Source of the DNA: Comamonadaceae bacterium
GTDB lineage: Bacteria > Pseudomonadota > Gammaproteobacteria > Burkholderiales > Burkholderiaceae_C
Direction of reading: 5' to 3'
DNA: 64,000 nucleotides
NCBI GenBank assembly: GCA_027486255.1
Contig: JAIXPL010000009.1
Span: forward strand, 1 to 64,000
Positions within the stretch are counted from its first letter, which is position 1; each line of letters starts with the position of its first letter. The notes below the pieces were generated by a model, which saw only the letters and a program-made list of their open reading frames with translations, was not told the DNA's origin and ran no database searches. Positions 49,794 to 59,213 of this stretch are shown piece by piece. A program made the translations under genes and the position numbers.

Positions 49794-51668
49794 ATGCCGC
49801 CTGAGGCCACGGCTTCCCCCCAGGCGCTGGACATCCTTCATGAGGTCTTCGGCTACAGCGCCTTTCGTGGGCCGCAGCAGGCCATCGTGGCGCATGTGAT
49901 TGCCGGCGGTGATGCGCTGGTGCTCATGCCCACCGGTGGCGGCAAGTCGCTGTGCTACCAGGTACCGGCCATTGCCCGGCAGCGCGCCGGCCAGGGCGTG
50001 ACCATCGTGGTCTCGCCGCTGATCGCGCTCATGCACGACCAGGTGGGCGCCCTGCACGAGGCCGGCGTGGAAGCGGCCTTCCTCAATTCCACACTCACGG
50101 CCGAAGAAAGCAGCCAGCTCGAGCGGCGCCTGCTGCGCGCCGAACTCACCCTGCTGTACGCCGCGCCCGAGCGCATCAACACGCCGCGCATGCGCGGCTT
50201 GCTGGCCTCGCTGCACGAGCGCGGACTGCTCAGCCTCTTTGCCATTGATGAGGCGCATTGCGTCAGCCAGTGGGGCCACGACTTCCGGCCCGAATACCGC
50301 TCCCTCAGCCTCTTGCACGAAGAGTTCCCGGGCGTGCCGCGGGTGGCGCTCACCGCCACGGCCGATGCGCTCACGCGCCAAGACATGATCGAGCGCCTGC
50401 AGCTGCAAGAGGCCGAGCAGTTCATCAGCAGCTTCGACCGGCCCAACATCCGTTATCGCCTGGTTGAAAAGACCGACCCGATGAAGCAGCTGCTGCGTTT
50501 CATCGAGAGCGAACATGAGGGAGAAGCGGGCATCGTCTACTGCCAGTCCCGGCGGCGCGTGGAAGAGGTGGCCGAGCAGCTGCAGGCCGCAGGCCTAGAG
50601 GCCCTGGCCTACCACGCCGGCCTGGAGTCGAGCCTGCGCCAGCAGCGGCAGGACCGCTTCCTGCGCGAGGACGGCATCGTCATAGTCGCCACCATTGCCT
50701 TCGGCATGGGCATCGACAAGCCCGACGTGCGCTTTGTGGCGCACCTGGACATGCCCAAGAACATCGAAGGCTACTACCAGGAGACGGGGCGCGCCGGGCG
50801 CGATGGATTGGCGGCCAACGCATGGATGGCCTACGGCCTGCAGGACGTGGTGAACCAGCGCCGCATGATCGACACCAGCGAAGTGGCCAGCGAAGAATTC
50901 AAGCAGGTCATGCGCGGCAAGCTCGACGCGCTGCTGACCCTGGCCGAGAGCACCAGCTGCCGGCGCGTGAGCCTGCTGGCCTACTTCGGCGAAGCCAGCC
51001 AGCCCTGCATGAACTGCGACAACTGCCTCACGCCGCCGGCGGTCTGGGACGGCACCGAGGCGGCCCGCAAGTTGCTCAGCTGCATCTACCGGGTGCAACA
51101 GGCCAGTGGCCTGAGCTTTGGCGCCGGGCACCTGATGGACATCCTGCGCGGCAAGTCCACCGAGAAAGTGCTGCAGCACGGACACCACCAGCTCTCGACC
51201 TTCGGCATCGGCGCCGACCTGAGCGAGGCCCAATGGCGCAGCGTGCTGCGCCAGCTGATCGCACGCAACATGGTGCGGGTGGACACCGAGGCCTTCAACA
51301 CGCTGGCCCTGCTGCCGGACGCCAAGGCCCTGCTCAGGGGCGAGGGCGAGCTGCTGCTGCGCGAGCAGCCCACGGTGCGCTCCAGCAGCCGGCGGCGCGA
51401 GGGCAAGACCTCCACCCGCGGTCTGGCCGAGGCCAGCCTCAATGCCGGGGCGCTCGAGCGGCTCCAACGCCTCAAAGCCTGGCGAGCCGAGGTGGCGCGC
51501 CAGCACAACCGGCCGGCCTATGTGATCTTCCATGACGCCACGCTGCGCGCCATCGCCGAGCGCCAGCCCCAGCAGCTGCAGGACCTGGAAGACATCAGCG
51601 GCATGGGGGCCAAGAAATTGGAGGCCTACGGCGCCGAGGTGCTGCGCGTGTGCGCTGCGCCCGACTGA
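49794..51668 (+). CDS. recQ: ATP-dependent DNA helicase RecQ
   Basis: RecQ unwinds DNA 3' to 5' in recombination and repair. The 624-residue product has helicase motif [13 protein letters not shown], the DEAH box in [20 protein letters not shown], motif [12 protein letters not shown], the RecQ zinc site ([19 protein letters not shown]), a winged-helix domain and an HRDC domain ([15 protein letters not shown]) at the end. The ATG at 49794 directly follows an in-frame GTG that is also possible. Confidence 0.97.
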   Translation: MPPEATASPQALDILHEVFGYSAFRGPQQAIVAHVIAGGDALVLMPTGGGKSLCYQVPAIARQRAGQGVTIVVSPLIALMHDQVGALHEAGVEAAFLNSTLTAEESSQLERRLLRAELTLLYAAPERINTPRMRGLLASLHERGLLSLFAIDEAHCVSQWGHDFRPEYRSLSLLHEEFPGVPRVALTATADALTRQDMIERLQLQEAEQFISSFDRPNIRYRLVEKTDPMKQLLRFIESEHEGEAGIVYCQSRRRVEEVAEQLQAAGLEALAYHAGLESSLRQQRQDRFLREDGIVIVATIAFGMGIDKPDVRFVAHLDMPKNIEGYYQETGRAGRDGLAANAWMAYGLQDVVNQRRMIDTSEVASEEFKQVMRGKLDALLTLAESTSCRRVSLLAYFGEASQPCMNCDNCLTPPAVWDGTEAARKLLSCIYRVQQASGLSFGAGHLMDILRGKSTEKVLQHGHHQLSTFGIGADLSEAQWRSVLRQLIARNMVRVDTEAFNTLALLPDAKALLRGEGELLLREQPTVRSSSRRREGKTSTRGLAEASLNAGALERLQRLKAWRAEVARQHNRPAYVIFHDATLRAIAERQPQQLQDLEDISGMGAKKLEAYGAEVLRVCAAPD

Positions 51669-51804
51669 ACGCGCCGCCCCGGCAGGCTTGCCAATCCAGG
51701 GTTAATACTCAATTCGTATTTAAATCACGGTGACTGGCTTGCAGTTATGCTTATCGGCGAAGCTTGCAAGACCATGCTTCCACCTTAACCACCGTGAGAA
51801 CCTC

Positions 51805-52698
51805 ATGATGAAAAAACATCTTTTCGTGGCAGCCGTGCTGGCTGCCTGCGCCCTGGGCGCCCACGCCGATACCATCGCCAAGGCCAAGTCCTCCGGCGTG
51901 GTGACCATGGGTGTGCGCGACTCCTCCGGCGCCCTGTCCTACACCCTGGGCGAGGGCAAATACGCTGGCTACCACATTGAGATCTGCCAGCGCATCATTG
52001 CCAACATGGAAAAAGCCGCTGGCCGCAAGCTGGAGATCAAGTACCAGTCGGTGACCTCGCAAAACCGCATCCCGCTGACGCAAAACGGCACCATTGACAT
52101 CGAGTGCGGCTCCACCACCAACAACGCCGCCCGCCAGCGGGATGTTGCCTTCGTGGTGACGGCCTTCGTGGAGGAAGTGCGCATTGCCGTGAAGGCCAAC
52201 TCCGGCATCACCTCGATCGCCCAGCTCAAGGACCGCAACGTCGCCACCACCACCGGCACCACCTCTGTGCAGCTGCTGCGCAAGCACGAGCGCGCCAACG
52301 GCGTGGATTTCAAGGAAATCTTCGGCAAGGACCACGCCGACAGCTTCCTGCTGCTCGAGTCCGGCCGCGCTGAGGCCTTTGTGATGGACGGCCAGATCCT
52401 GGCGGGCAACATCGCCAATGCCAAGAACCCGGCCGACTTCAGGATCGTGGGCGAGGTGCTGAATGTCGAGCCGATCGCGATCATGATCCGCAAGGATGAT
52501 CCGGCCTTCAAGAAGCTGGCCGATGACACGGTGATCGCCATGGCCAAGAGTGGCGAGCTGGCCAAGCTCTATGACAAGTGGTTCATGCAGCCCATCCCGC
52601 CGAAAAACGCGCGCGTGGGCCTGCCGCCCAGCGAGGCCACCAAGGCGGTCTGGGCCAGCCCGAACGACAAGCCTGCCGAGGATTACGCCAAGAAGTAA
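51805..52698 (+). CDS. gltI: Glutamate/aspartate-type ABC transporter binding protein
   Basis: The 297-residue exported protein has a signal peptide (MMKKHLFVAAVLAACALGAHA) and a family 3 solute-binding fold. IDIECGSTTNNAARQRDVAF marks the GltI group that binds acidic amino acids. A GTGAGAA ribosome site precedes the ATG at 51805. The 136-base region before it is AT-rich (GGTTAATACTCAATTCGTAT) and probably holds the promoter. A terminator-like hairpin separates it from its permeases. Confidence 0.93.
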   Translation: MMKKHLFVAAVLAACALGAHADTIAKAKSSGVVTMGVRDSSGALSYTLGEGKYAGYHIEICQRIIANMEKAAGRKLEIKYQSVTSQNRIPLTQNGTIDIECGSTTNNAARQRDVAFVVTAFVEEVRIAVKANSGITSIAQLKDRNVATTTGTTSVQLLRKHERANGVDFKEIFGKDHADSFLLLESGRAEAFVMDGQILAGNIANAKNPADFRIVGEVLNVEPIAIMIRKDDPAFKKLADDTVIAMAKSGELAKLYDKWFMQPIPPKNARVGLPPSEATKAVWASPNDKPAEDYAKK

Positions 52699-52718
52699 AG
52701 TCCTGGCCGGCATGCAAG

Positions 52719-52756
52719 ACACCCCGCCAGGTTCACCTGCGCGGGGTGTTTTTTTG
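52719..52756 (+). terminator. Intergenic terminator/attenuator between gltI and gltJ
   Basis: ACACCCCGC and GCGGGGTGT form a 9-bp stem with a 13-base loop, followed at once by a run of T. It lies 20 bases after the gltI stop and about 30 before gltJ. It should stop most transcripts after gltI, so the binding protein is made in excess over the permeases. Confidence 0.85.
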
Positions 52757-52785
52757 GGCGGCGGCACACAGGAAGTGGGGCAGAC

Positions 52786-53505
52786 ATGACATGGGATTGG
52801 CAAGTTTTCCTGCAGGATGACGGCGGCGGTCGCACCTACCTCGAGTGGATGTTCGAAGGCTGGCGCTGGACCCTGGCAGTGGCCGGCGCCTCGTGGGTGG
52901 TGGCCATGCTGGTGGGCGCCTTGGTGGGCACGGTGCGCACCCTGCCCGATCGGCCCTGGCTGGTGCGCCTGGGCAATGCCTGGGTGGAGCTGTTCCGCAA
53001 CATCCCGCTGCTGGTGCAGATCTTCCTGTGGTACTTCGTGGTGCCCAAGATGTTCCCCGCCTTCCAGCAGGTGCCGGGCTTCCTGCTGGTGGTGTTTGCA
53101 CTGGGCTTTTTCACTTCGGCGCGCATTGCCGAGCAAGTTCGCGCCGGCATCCAGGCGCTGCCGCGTGGCCAGCGCTACGCCGCCATGGCCATGGGCCTGA
53201 CCACCTGGCAGTCCTACCGCTATGTGCTGCTGCCCATGGCCTTTCGCATCATCCTGCCGCCACTGACCAGCGAGTCCATGAACCTGCTGAAGAACTCCTC
53301 GGTGGCCTTCGCGGTCTCCATCGCCGAGCTCACCATGTTCGCCATGCAGGCGCAGGAGGAAACCTCGCGCGGCGTCGAGATCTACCTGGCCGTGACGACG
53401 CTGTACGCGCTGTCGGCCTTCGCGGTGAACCGCGTGTTCGCCTTCATCGAACACAGGATGCGCATTCCCGGCTTTATCGCCGCCGGCACCGGTGGAGGCC
53501 ACTGA
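52786..53505 (+). CDS. gltJ: Glutamate/aspartate ABC transporter permease GltJ
   Basis: The 239-residue inner-membrane protein has about five helices and the HisM/GltJ-type transport domain (WVELFRNIPLLVQIFLWYF). The EAA loop is in QALPRGQRYAAMAMGLTTWQ. It is the first permease of the glt set and overlaps closely with gltK, one base between stop and start. It forms a heterodimer with GltK. Confidence 0.93.
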   Translation: MTWDWQVFLQDDGGGRTYLEWMFEGWRWTLAVAGASWVVAMLVGALVGTVRTLPDRPWLVRLGNAWVELFRNIPLLVQIFLWYFVVPKMFPAFQQVPGFLLVVFALGFFTSARIAEQVRAGIQALPRGQRYAAMAMGLTTWQSYRYVLLPMAFRIILPPLTSESMNLLKNSSVAFAVSIAELTMFAMQAQEETSRGVEIYLAVTTLYALSAFAVNRVFAFIEHRMRIPGFIAAGTGGGH

Positions 53506-53506
53506 C

Positions 53507-54175
53507 ATGCTCGGCCTTGATTTTTCATACATCAACCTGGACGTGCTGCAGAAGTTCGTCTGGGGCGGGCTGGTCTTCAGCCTGCAGCTGACGGTGATTG
53601 CCACCCTGGGCGGCATCGTCTTGGGCACGCTGCTGGCCCTCATGCGCCTGTCGGGCAAGCGCTTGCTGATGGTGCCGGCCACCATCTACGTCAACGGCAT
53701 GCGCTCCATCCCGCTGGTGATGGTGATCCTGTGGTTTTACCTGCTGATCCCCTTCCTGATCGGGCGGCCCATCGGCGCCGAGATGTCGGCCATCATCACC
53801 TTCATTGCCTTCGAGGCCGCCTACTTCAGCGAGATCATGCGCGCCGGCATCCAGTCAATTCCGCGCGGCCAGGTCTTCGCGGGCCAGGCCCTGGGCATGA
53901 GCTACGCGCAGAACATGCGCCTGATCATCCTGCCGCAGGCCCTGCGCAACATGCTGCCGGTGCTGCTGACGCAGACCATCATCTTGTTCCAGGACACCTC
54001 GCTGGTGTATGCCATTGGGGCCTATGACCTGCTCAAGGGCTTTGGCAACGCGGGCAAGATCTACGGCCGCACCGAAGAGGCCTACTTGATGGCGGCCATC
54101 GTCTACTTTGTGATCTGCTTTGCGCTGTCCTGGGCCGTCAAGCGGCTGCAGGCCAGGATAGCCATCGTGCGCTGA
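53507..54175 (+). CDS. gltK: Glutamate/aspartate ABC transporter permease GltK
   Basis: The 222-residue permease has the same domain family as GltJ ([20 protein letters not shown], and an EAA loop in [20 protein letters not shown]). The ATG at 53507 is supported by a GGAGG ribosome site inside the end of gltJ. gltL begins 11 bases after the stop. Confidence 0.93.
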   Translation: MLGLDFSYINLDVLQKFVWGGLVFSLQLTVIATLGGIVLGTLLALMRLSGKRLLMVPATIYVNGMRSIPLVMVILWFYLLIPFLIGRPIGAEMSAIITFIAFEAAYFSEIMRAGIQSIPRGQVFAGQALGMSYAQNMRLIILPQALRNMLPVLLTQTIILFQDTSLVYAIGAYDLLKGFGNAGKIYGRTEEAYLMAAIVYFVICFALSWAVKRLQARIAIVR

Positions 54176-54186
54176 AGGAAAAAAAC

Positions 54187-54924
54187 ATGATCGACATCAA
54201 GCACGTCTCCAAGTGGTATGGCCCGGTTCAGGTGCTGAGCGACTGCTCCGTCAGCATCAACAAGGGCGACGTGGTGGTGGTCTGTGGGCCCTCGGGCTCG
54301 GGCAAGTCCACGCTGATCAAGACCGTCAACGGCCTGGAGCCCTTTCAGAAGGGCGAGATCTTTGTCGACGGCGTGCCGCTGCACGACCCGGCCACCAATT
54401 TGCCCAAGCTGCGCTCGCGCGTGGGCATGGTGTTCCAGCACTTCGAGCTGTTTCCGCATCTGTCGGTGACCGAGAACCTCACGCTGGCCCAGGTGAAGGT
54501 GCTGGGCCGCAGCCTCGACGAGGCCCATGCGCGGGGGCTCAAGATGCTGGACCGCGTGGGCCTGATGGCGCACAAGGACAAATTCCCCGGCCAGCTCTCG
54601 GGCGGCCAGCAGCAACGCGTGGCGATCGCCCGGGCGCTCTCGATGGACCCCATCGTGATGCTGTTCGACGAACCCACCTCCGCCCTCGACCCCGAGATGG
54701 TGGGGGAGGTGCTCGACGTCATGGTGCAGCTGGCCCAGGAAGGCATGACCATGATGGTGGTCACGCACGAGATGGGCTTTGCCCGCAAGGTGGCCAACCG
54801 CGTGGTGTTCATCGATGTGGGCGGCTGCATCCTGGAGGACTGCTCCAAGGACGAGTTCTTCGCCCACCCCGAGAACCGGCAGGCACGCACCAAGGACTTT
54901 CTCTCCAAAGTGCTTGCGCACTGA
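54187..54924 (+). CDS. gltL: Glutamate/aspartate ABC transporter ATP-binding protein GltL
   Basis: The 245-residue ATPase has Walker [10 protein letters not shown], signature LSGGQQQRV and Walker [16 protein letters not shown], as in polar amino-acid importers. GAAGGAA precedes the ATG. It completes the gltIJKL set. The next gene begins a second amino-acid system after 110 bases that show no clear promoter. Confidence 0.94.
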   Translation: MIDIKHVSKWYGPVQVLSDCSVSINKGDVVVVCGPSGSGKSTLIKTVNGLEPFQKGEIFVDGVPLHDPATNLPKLRSRVGMVFQHFELFPHLSVTENLTLAQVKVLGRSLDEAHARGLKMLDRVGLMAHKDKFPGQLSGGQQQRVAIARALSMDPIVMLFDEPTSALDPEMVGEVLDVMVQLAQEGMTMMVVTHEMGFARKVANRVVFIDVGGCILEDCSKDEFFAHPENRQARTKDFLSKVLAH

Positions 54925-55034
54925 AGGGCGCGCAAGTCCCGCGCGCGGGGCGGCCTTGCATTAGCATCGGGCTCGCCTATTCCCTGACTCCCCCGGGTGG
55001 ACGCACCACCCGCCTTCCTCGACAGGAGCATCTC

Positions 55035-56075
55035 GTGCCCAACATCCTGTGCAAGTACGGCCTGAAGGCCCTGGCCGTCGCCATTCTGGCCGCAGCAAGC
55101 GCACTGCCTGCCCATGCGGGCAAGACCGTGGACGCCATCAAGGCCCGCGGCCAGCTGGTCTGCGGCGTCAACACCGGCCTGGTCGGCTTTGCCGCGGCCG
55201 ACTCCAGCGGCCAGTGGTCGGGCCTGGACGTGGACGTGTGCCGGGCTGTTGCTGCCGCCCTGCTGGGCGATGCAAGCAAGGTCAAGTACGTGCCGCTCAA
55301 TGCCCAGCAGCGCTTCACCGCCCTGCAGTCGGGCGAGATCGACCTGCTCTCGCGCAACACCACCTTCAGCCTCACGCGCGATGCCTCGCTGGGCCTGCAC
55401 GTGACCACCCCCATTTACTACGACGGCCAGGGCTTCATGGTGCCGGCCAAGAGCAATATCAAGAACCCCCGCCAACTCAAGGGCCAGACGGTGTGCGTGC
55501 AGTCCGGCACCACCACCGAGAAAAACCTGACCGACTTTTCGCGCGCGAACAAGCTGGGCATCAAGCCGGTGGTGTTCGAAAAGCTGGAGGCGGCCACCAG
55601 CGCCTACTTCTCCGGCCGCTGCGTGGCCTACACCACCGACGCCTCGGGCCTGGCCTCCATTCGCAACAAGGAAGCACGCAGTCCGGCTGACCATGTGATC
55701 CTGCCCGAGCTGATCTCCAAGGAGCCCCTGGGCCCGCTGGTGCGGCGAGGAGACGACGACTGGCTGGCCATCGTCAAGTGGACCCTCTACGGCCTGATTG
55801 AAGCCGAGGAGTACGGCATCACCCAGGCCAATGTTGACCAACTCAAAGCCTCCAGCACCGACCCCGTGGTGCAGCGCATGCTGGGCCAGACCGAGGACAC
55901 CGGCAGGCTGCTCGGCCTGGACAAGGAATGGCTGGCGCGCGCGCTCAAAGCCACGGGCCACTACGGTGAGATGTTCGAGCGCCACGTGGGGCCGAAGTCT
56001 GCCCTGGCGCTGCCGCGTGGCCTGAACAATCAGTGGAACAAGGGCGGGCTGATGTACGCCATGCCCATCCGATGA
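55035..56075 (+). CDS. aapJ: General L-amino acid ABC transporter binding protein (AapJ/BztA type)
   Basis: The 346-residue protein has a signal peptide (GLKALAVAILAAASALPAHA) and a family 3 fold of the larger AapJ kind. Examples are GLVGFAAADSSGQWSGLDVDVC and the closing region around GLNNQWNKGGLMYAMPIR. AapJ-type systems take up many L-amino acids. It starts with GTG at 55035, seven to eight bases after an AGGAG site. The upstream frame is open but overlaps gltL. Confidence 0.92.
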   Translation: MPNILCKYGLKALAVAILAAASALPAHAGKTVDAIKARGQLVCGVNTGLVGFAAADSSGQWSGLDVDVCRAVAAALLGDASKVKYVPLNAQQRFTALQSGEIDLLSRNTTFSLTRDASLGLHVTTPIYYDGQGFMVPAKSNIKNPRQLKGQTVCVQSGTTTEKNLTDFSRANKLGIKPVVFEKLEAATSAYFSGRCVAYTTDASGLASIRNKEARSPADHVILPELISKEPLGPLVRRGDDDWLAIVKWTLYGLIEAEEYGITQANVDQLKASSTDPVVQRMLGQTEDTGRLLGLDKEWLARALKATGHYGEMFERHVGPKSALALPRGLNNQWNKGGLMYAMPIR

Positions 56076-56103
56076 ACGCGGCGCCCGCGCACTGAAGCAC
56101 CCC

Positions 56104-57279
56104 ATGGGCGCTCCCCCTCCTGCCCAGCTCGGACGCTGGTCCTGGCGGCGCCGGGCCTGGCGCAGTCTCGTCTACCAGGCGCTGGTCCTGCTTGTGCTGG
56201 CGCTGGGCCTGTGGTTCCTGGGGCACCACACGCTGGCCAACATGCGCGAGCGTGGCATCCAGAGCGGCCTGGACTTCCTGTGGCAGACCGCCGGCTTCGA
56301 CATCGGCGAGAGCCTGCTGAGCTTTGAGTCGAGCCAGAGCTACTTCATGGCCTTTGCCGTGGGCCTGCTCAACACCCTGCGCGTGGCGCTGCTGGGCTGC
56401 GTGCTGGCCACCGTACTGGGCACGCTGGTGGGCGTGGGGCGCTTGTCGCGCAGCGCCCTGCTGCGGGGCTTGTGCCAAGCCTACGTGGAGTGCTTTCGCA
56501 ACGTGCCGCTGCTGCTGCAGCTCTTGATGTGGTACCTGCTGTTCACCGAGCTGCTGCCCGACGCGGCCCAAGCCTGGCAGCTTGGTGCGGTCTTCCTGAG
56601 CAAGGGCGGCCTGAGCTTTCCCGTTCCCCTCTGGGCGGCCGGCCATGCCTGGGGCGCTGCCGGCCTGCTGGCCGGGGGCTTGGCGGGCGAGGTCTACCGA
56701 AGGCGGGCGAAGGCGCAGGACGAGGCTGCCAGTCGCGTGCGCCACCTGGGCTGGGTGCCGCTGCTGAGCCTGCTGGCCGGCGGCCTGCTGGGCTGGCTGC
56801 TGGGCGGGGCGCCCACGGCGGCCGACGTGCCGGTGCGCGGCGAGTTCGCCATCGAGAACGGCGGCGCCCTCACGCCGGAATTCATGGCACTGCTGCTGGG
56901 CCTGGTGGCCTACACCGCCGCCTTCGTGGCCGAGGTGGTGCGCTCGGGCCTGCAGTCGGTGCCACGCGGCCAGAGCGAAGCCGCCGCCGCCCTGGGTCTG
57001 AGCCGAGCCCAGGAAATGCGGCTGGTGCGGCTGCCACTGGCCTTGCGGGTGATCATCCCGCCGCTGACCAACCAGTACCTCAACCTCACCAAGAACTCCT
57101 CGCTGGCCGTGGCCATTGGCTACCCGGACGTGGTGTCGATCGCCAACACCGCCATCAACCAGACGGGGCGGGCCGTGGAGTGCATCTTCATCGTGATGCT
57201 GGTCTACCTCCTCACCTCGCTGGTCACCTCAGGGCTGATGAACAGGTACAACGCCCGCGCGGCGATCCGAGAGCGCTAG
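56104..57279 (+). CDS. aapQ: General L-amino acid ABC transporter permease (AapQ/BztB type)
   Basis: The 391-residue inner-membrane protein has the extended form of this permease type. N-terminal helices come first, then a first transport segment (AYVECFRNVPLLLQLLMWYLL), a long insert with extra helices, and an EAA loop in SVPRGQSEAAAALGLSRAQE. It pairs with AapM, whose gene starts three bases after its stop. Confidence 0.92.
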   Translation: MGAPPPAQLGRWSWRRRAWRSLVYQALVLLVLALGLWFLGHHTLANMRERGIQSGLDFLWQTAGFDIGESLLSFESSQSYFMAFAVGLLNTLRVALLGCVLATVLGTLVGVGRLSRSALLRGLCQAYVECFRNVPLLLQLLMWYLLFTELLPDAAQAWQLGAVFLSKGGLSFPVPLWAAGHAWGAAGLLAGGLAGEVYRRRAKAQDEAASRVRHLGWVPLLSLLAGGLLGWLLGGAPTAADVPVRGEFAIENGGALTPEFMALLLGLVAYTAAFVAEVVRSGLQSVPRGQSEAAAALGLSRAQEMRLVRLPLALRVIIPPLTNQYLNLTKNSSLAVAIGYPDVVSIANTAINQTGRAVECIFIVMLVYLLTSLVTSGLMNRYNARAAIRER

Positions 57280-57282
57280 GCC

Positions 57283-58383
57283 GTGCCCGCGTCTTCCACC
57301 CCCCTCATTCCTCCACGGCCGGCGCCCGTGCAAGCCGGCGGCGCCGTGGCCTGGCTGCGGCGCGAATGGTTTGCCGATGCACGCAGCACGCTGGGCACGC
57401 TGCTGGCCGCCGGCCTGCTGCTGTGGGGACTGCTGCCCATGCTCGACTGGGCGCTGCTGTCGGCCCACTGGCGGCCGGACGCCGAGGCCTGCCGCGCCCC
57501 AGGGGCGGGCGCCTGCTGGGGCGTGGTGGCCGAGAAATACCGCTTCATCCTGCTGGGCCGCTACCCCTTTGACGAGCAGTGGCGCCCCGTGGCGGCCACT
57601 GCGCTGCTCATGGCCCTGCTGGTGGGCAGCTGCACGCGGGCCTGGTGGCGGCCCTGGCTGGTCGCACTTTGGCTGGGGGTGCTGGCCCTTTTCTTCTGGC
57701 TGATGGGCGGCGGCCTGGGCCTGGCGCCCGTGGAGACCGAGCGCTGGGGCGGCCTACCGCTGACGCTGCTGCTGGCCACCCTGGCCATCGTCATGGCTTT
57801 TCCGCTGGCGCTGCTGGTGGCGCTGGGGCGGCGTTCGCAGTTGCCCGCACTGCGCGCGCTGTGCACGCTGTACGTGGAGCTGGTGCGCGGCGTGCCCCTG
57901 ATCGCGGTGCTGTTCATGGCCTCCTTCCTGTTCCCCTTGTTCATGCCGCAGGGCCTGCGGGTGGACGTGCTGGTGCGGGTGTTGGTGGGCATCACGCTGT
58001 TTGCAGCGGCCTACCTCGCCGAGGTCATCCGCGGTGGCCTGCAGGCCGTGCCGGCCGGCCAGGTGGAGGCAGCGGCATCGCTGGGCCTGTCGTACTGGCA
58101 GACGCAGCGGCGGATCGTGCTGCCCCAGGCGCTGGCCGTGGTGGTGCCGGGCATCATGAACAACTTCATCGGCCTCTTCAAGGACACGTCACTGGTGACC
58201 ATCGTGAGCCTGTACGAGCTCACCGGTGCGCTGGGCCTGGCGCTGAACTCCGACGCCGACTGGCGGCCCTACAAGATCGAGGGCTACCTCTTCATCGCCC
58301 TCATTTATTTCGCGTTCTGCTTTGCCATGTCGCGCTACAGCCAGTGGGTAGAACGCCAGGTGGGCCAGGGTAAGCAGCGCTGA
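57283..58383 (+). CDS. aapM: General L-amino acid ABC transporter permease (AapM/BztC type)
   Basis: The 366-residue permease has about eight helices, a transport segment (LYVELVRGVPLIAVLFMASFL) and an EAA loop in AVPAGQVEAAASLGLSYWQT. It starts with GTG at 57283, three bases after aapQ. Its first helix follows a Trp-rich segment typical of AapM. It is 31 bases before the ATPase gene. Confidence 0.92.
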   Translation: MPASSTPLIPPRPAPVQAGGAVAWLRREWFADARSTLGTLLAAGLLLWGLLPMLDWALLSAHWRPDAEACRAPGAGACWGVVAEKYRFILLGRYPFDEQWRPVAATALLMALLVGSCTRAWWRPWLVALWLGVLALFFWLMGGGLGLAPVETERWGGLPLTLLLATLAIVMAFPLALLVALGRRSQLPALRALCTLYVELVRGVPLIAVLFMASFLFPLFMPQGLRVDVLVRVLVGITLFAAAYLAEVIRGGLQAVPAGQVEAAASLGLSYWQTQRRIVLPQALAVVVPGIMNNFIGLFKDTSLVTIVSLYELTGALGLALNSDADWRPYKIEGYLFIALIYFAFCFAMSRYSQWVERQVGQGKQR

Positions 58384-58414
58384 GCGCTTGCCCGCACAAA
58401 GAAACAAGTGATCC

Positions 58415-59176
<762 letters not shown>

Positions 59177-59213
59177 GAGCCGGGTCCTCTGGGCAAGCGC
59201 TGGCGGTGAGTCG

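Noticed and set aside
51735..51755. Sigma-54-like sequence before gltI
   Set aside because: The GG to GC spacing is eleven bases, which does not fit the consensus.
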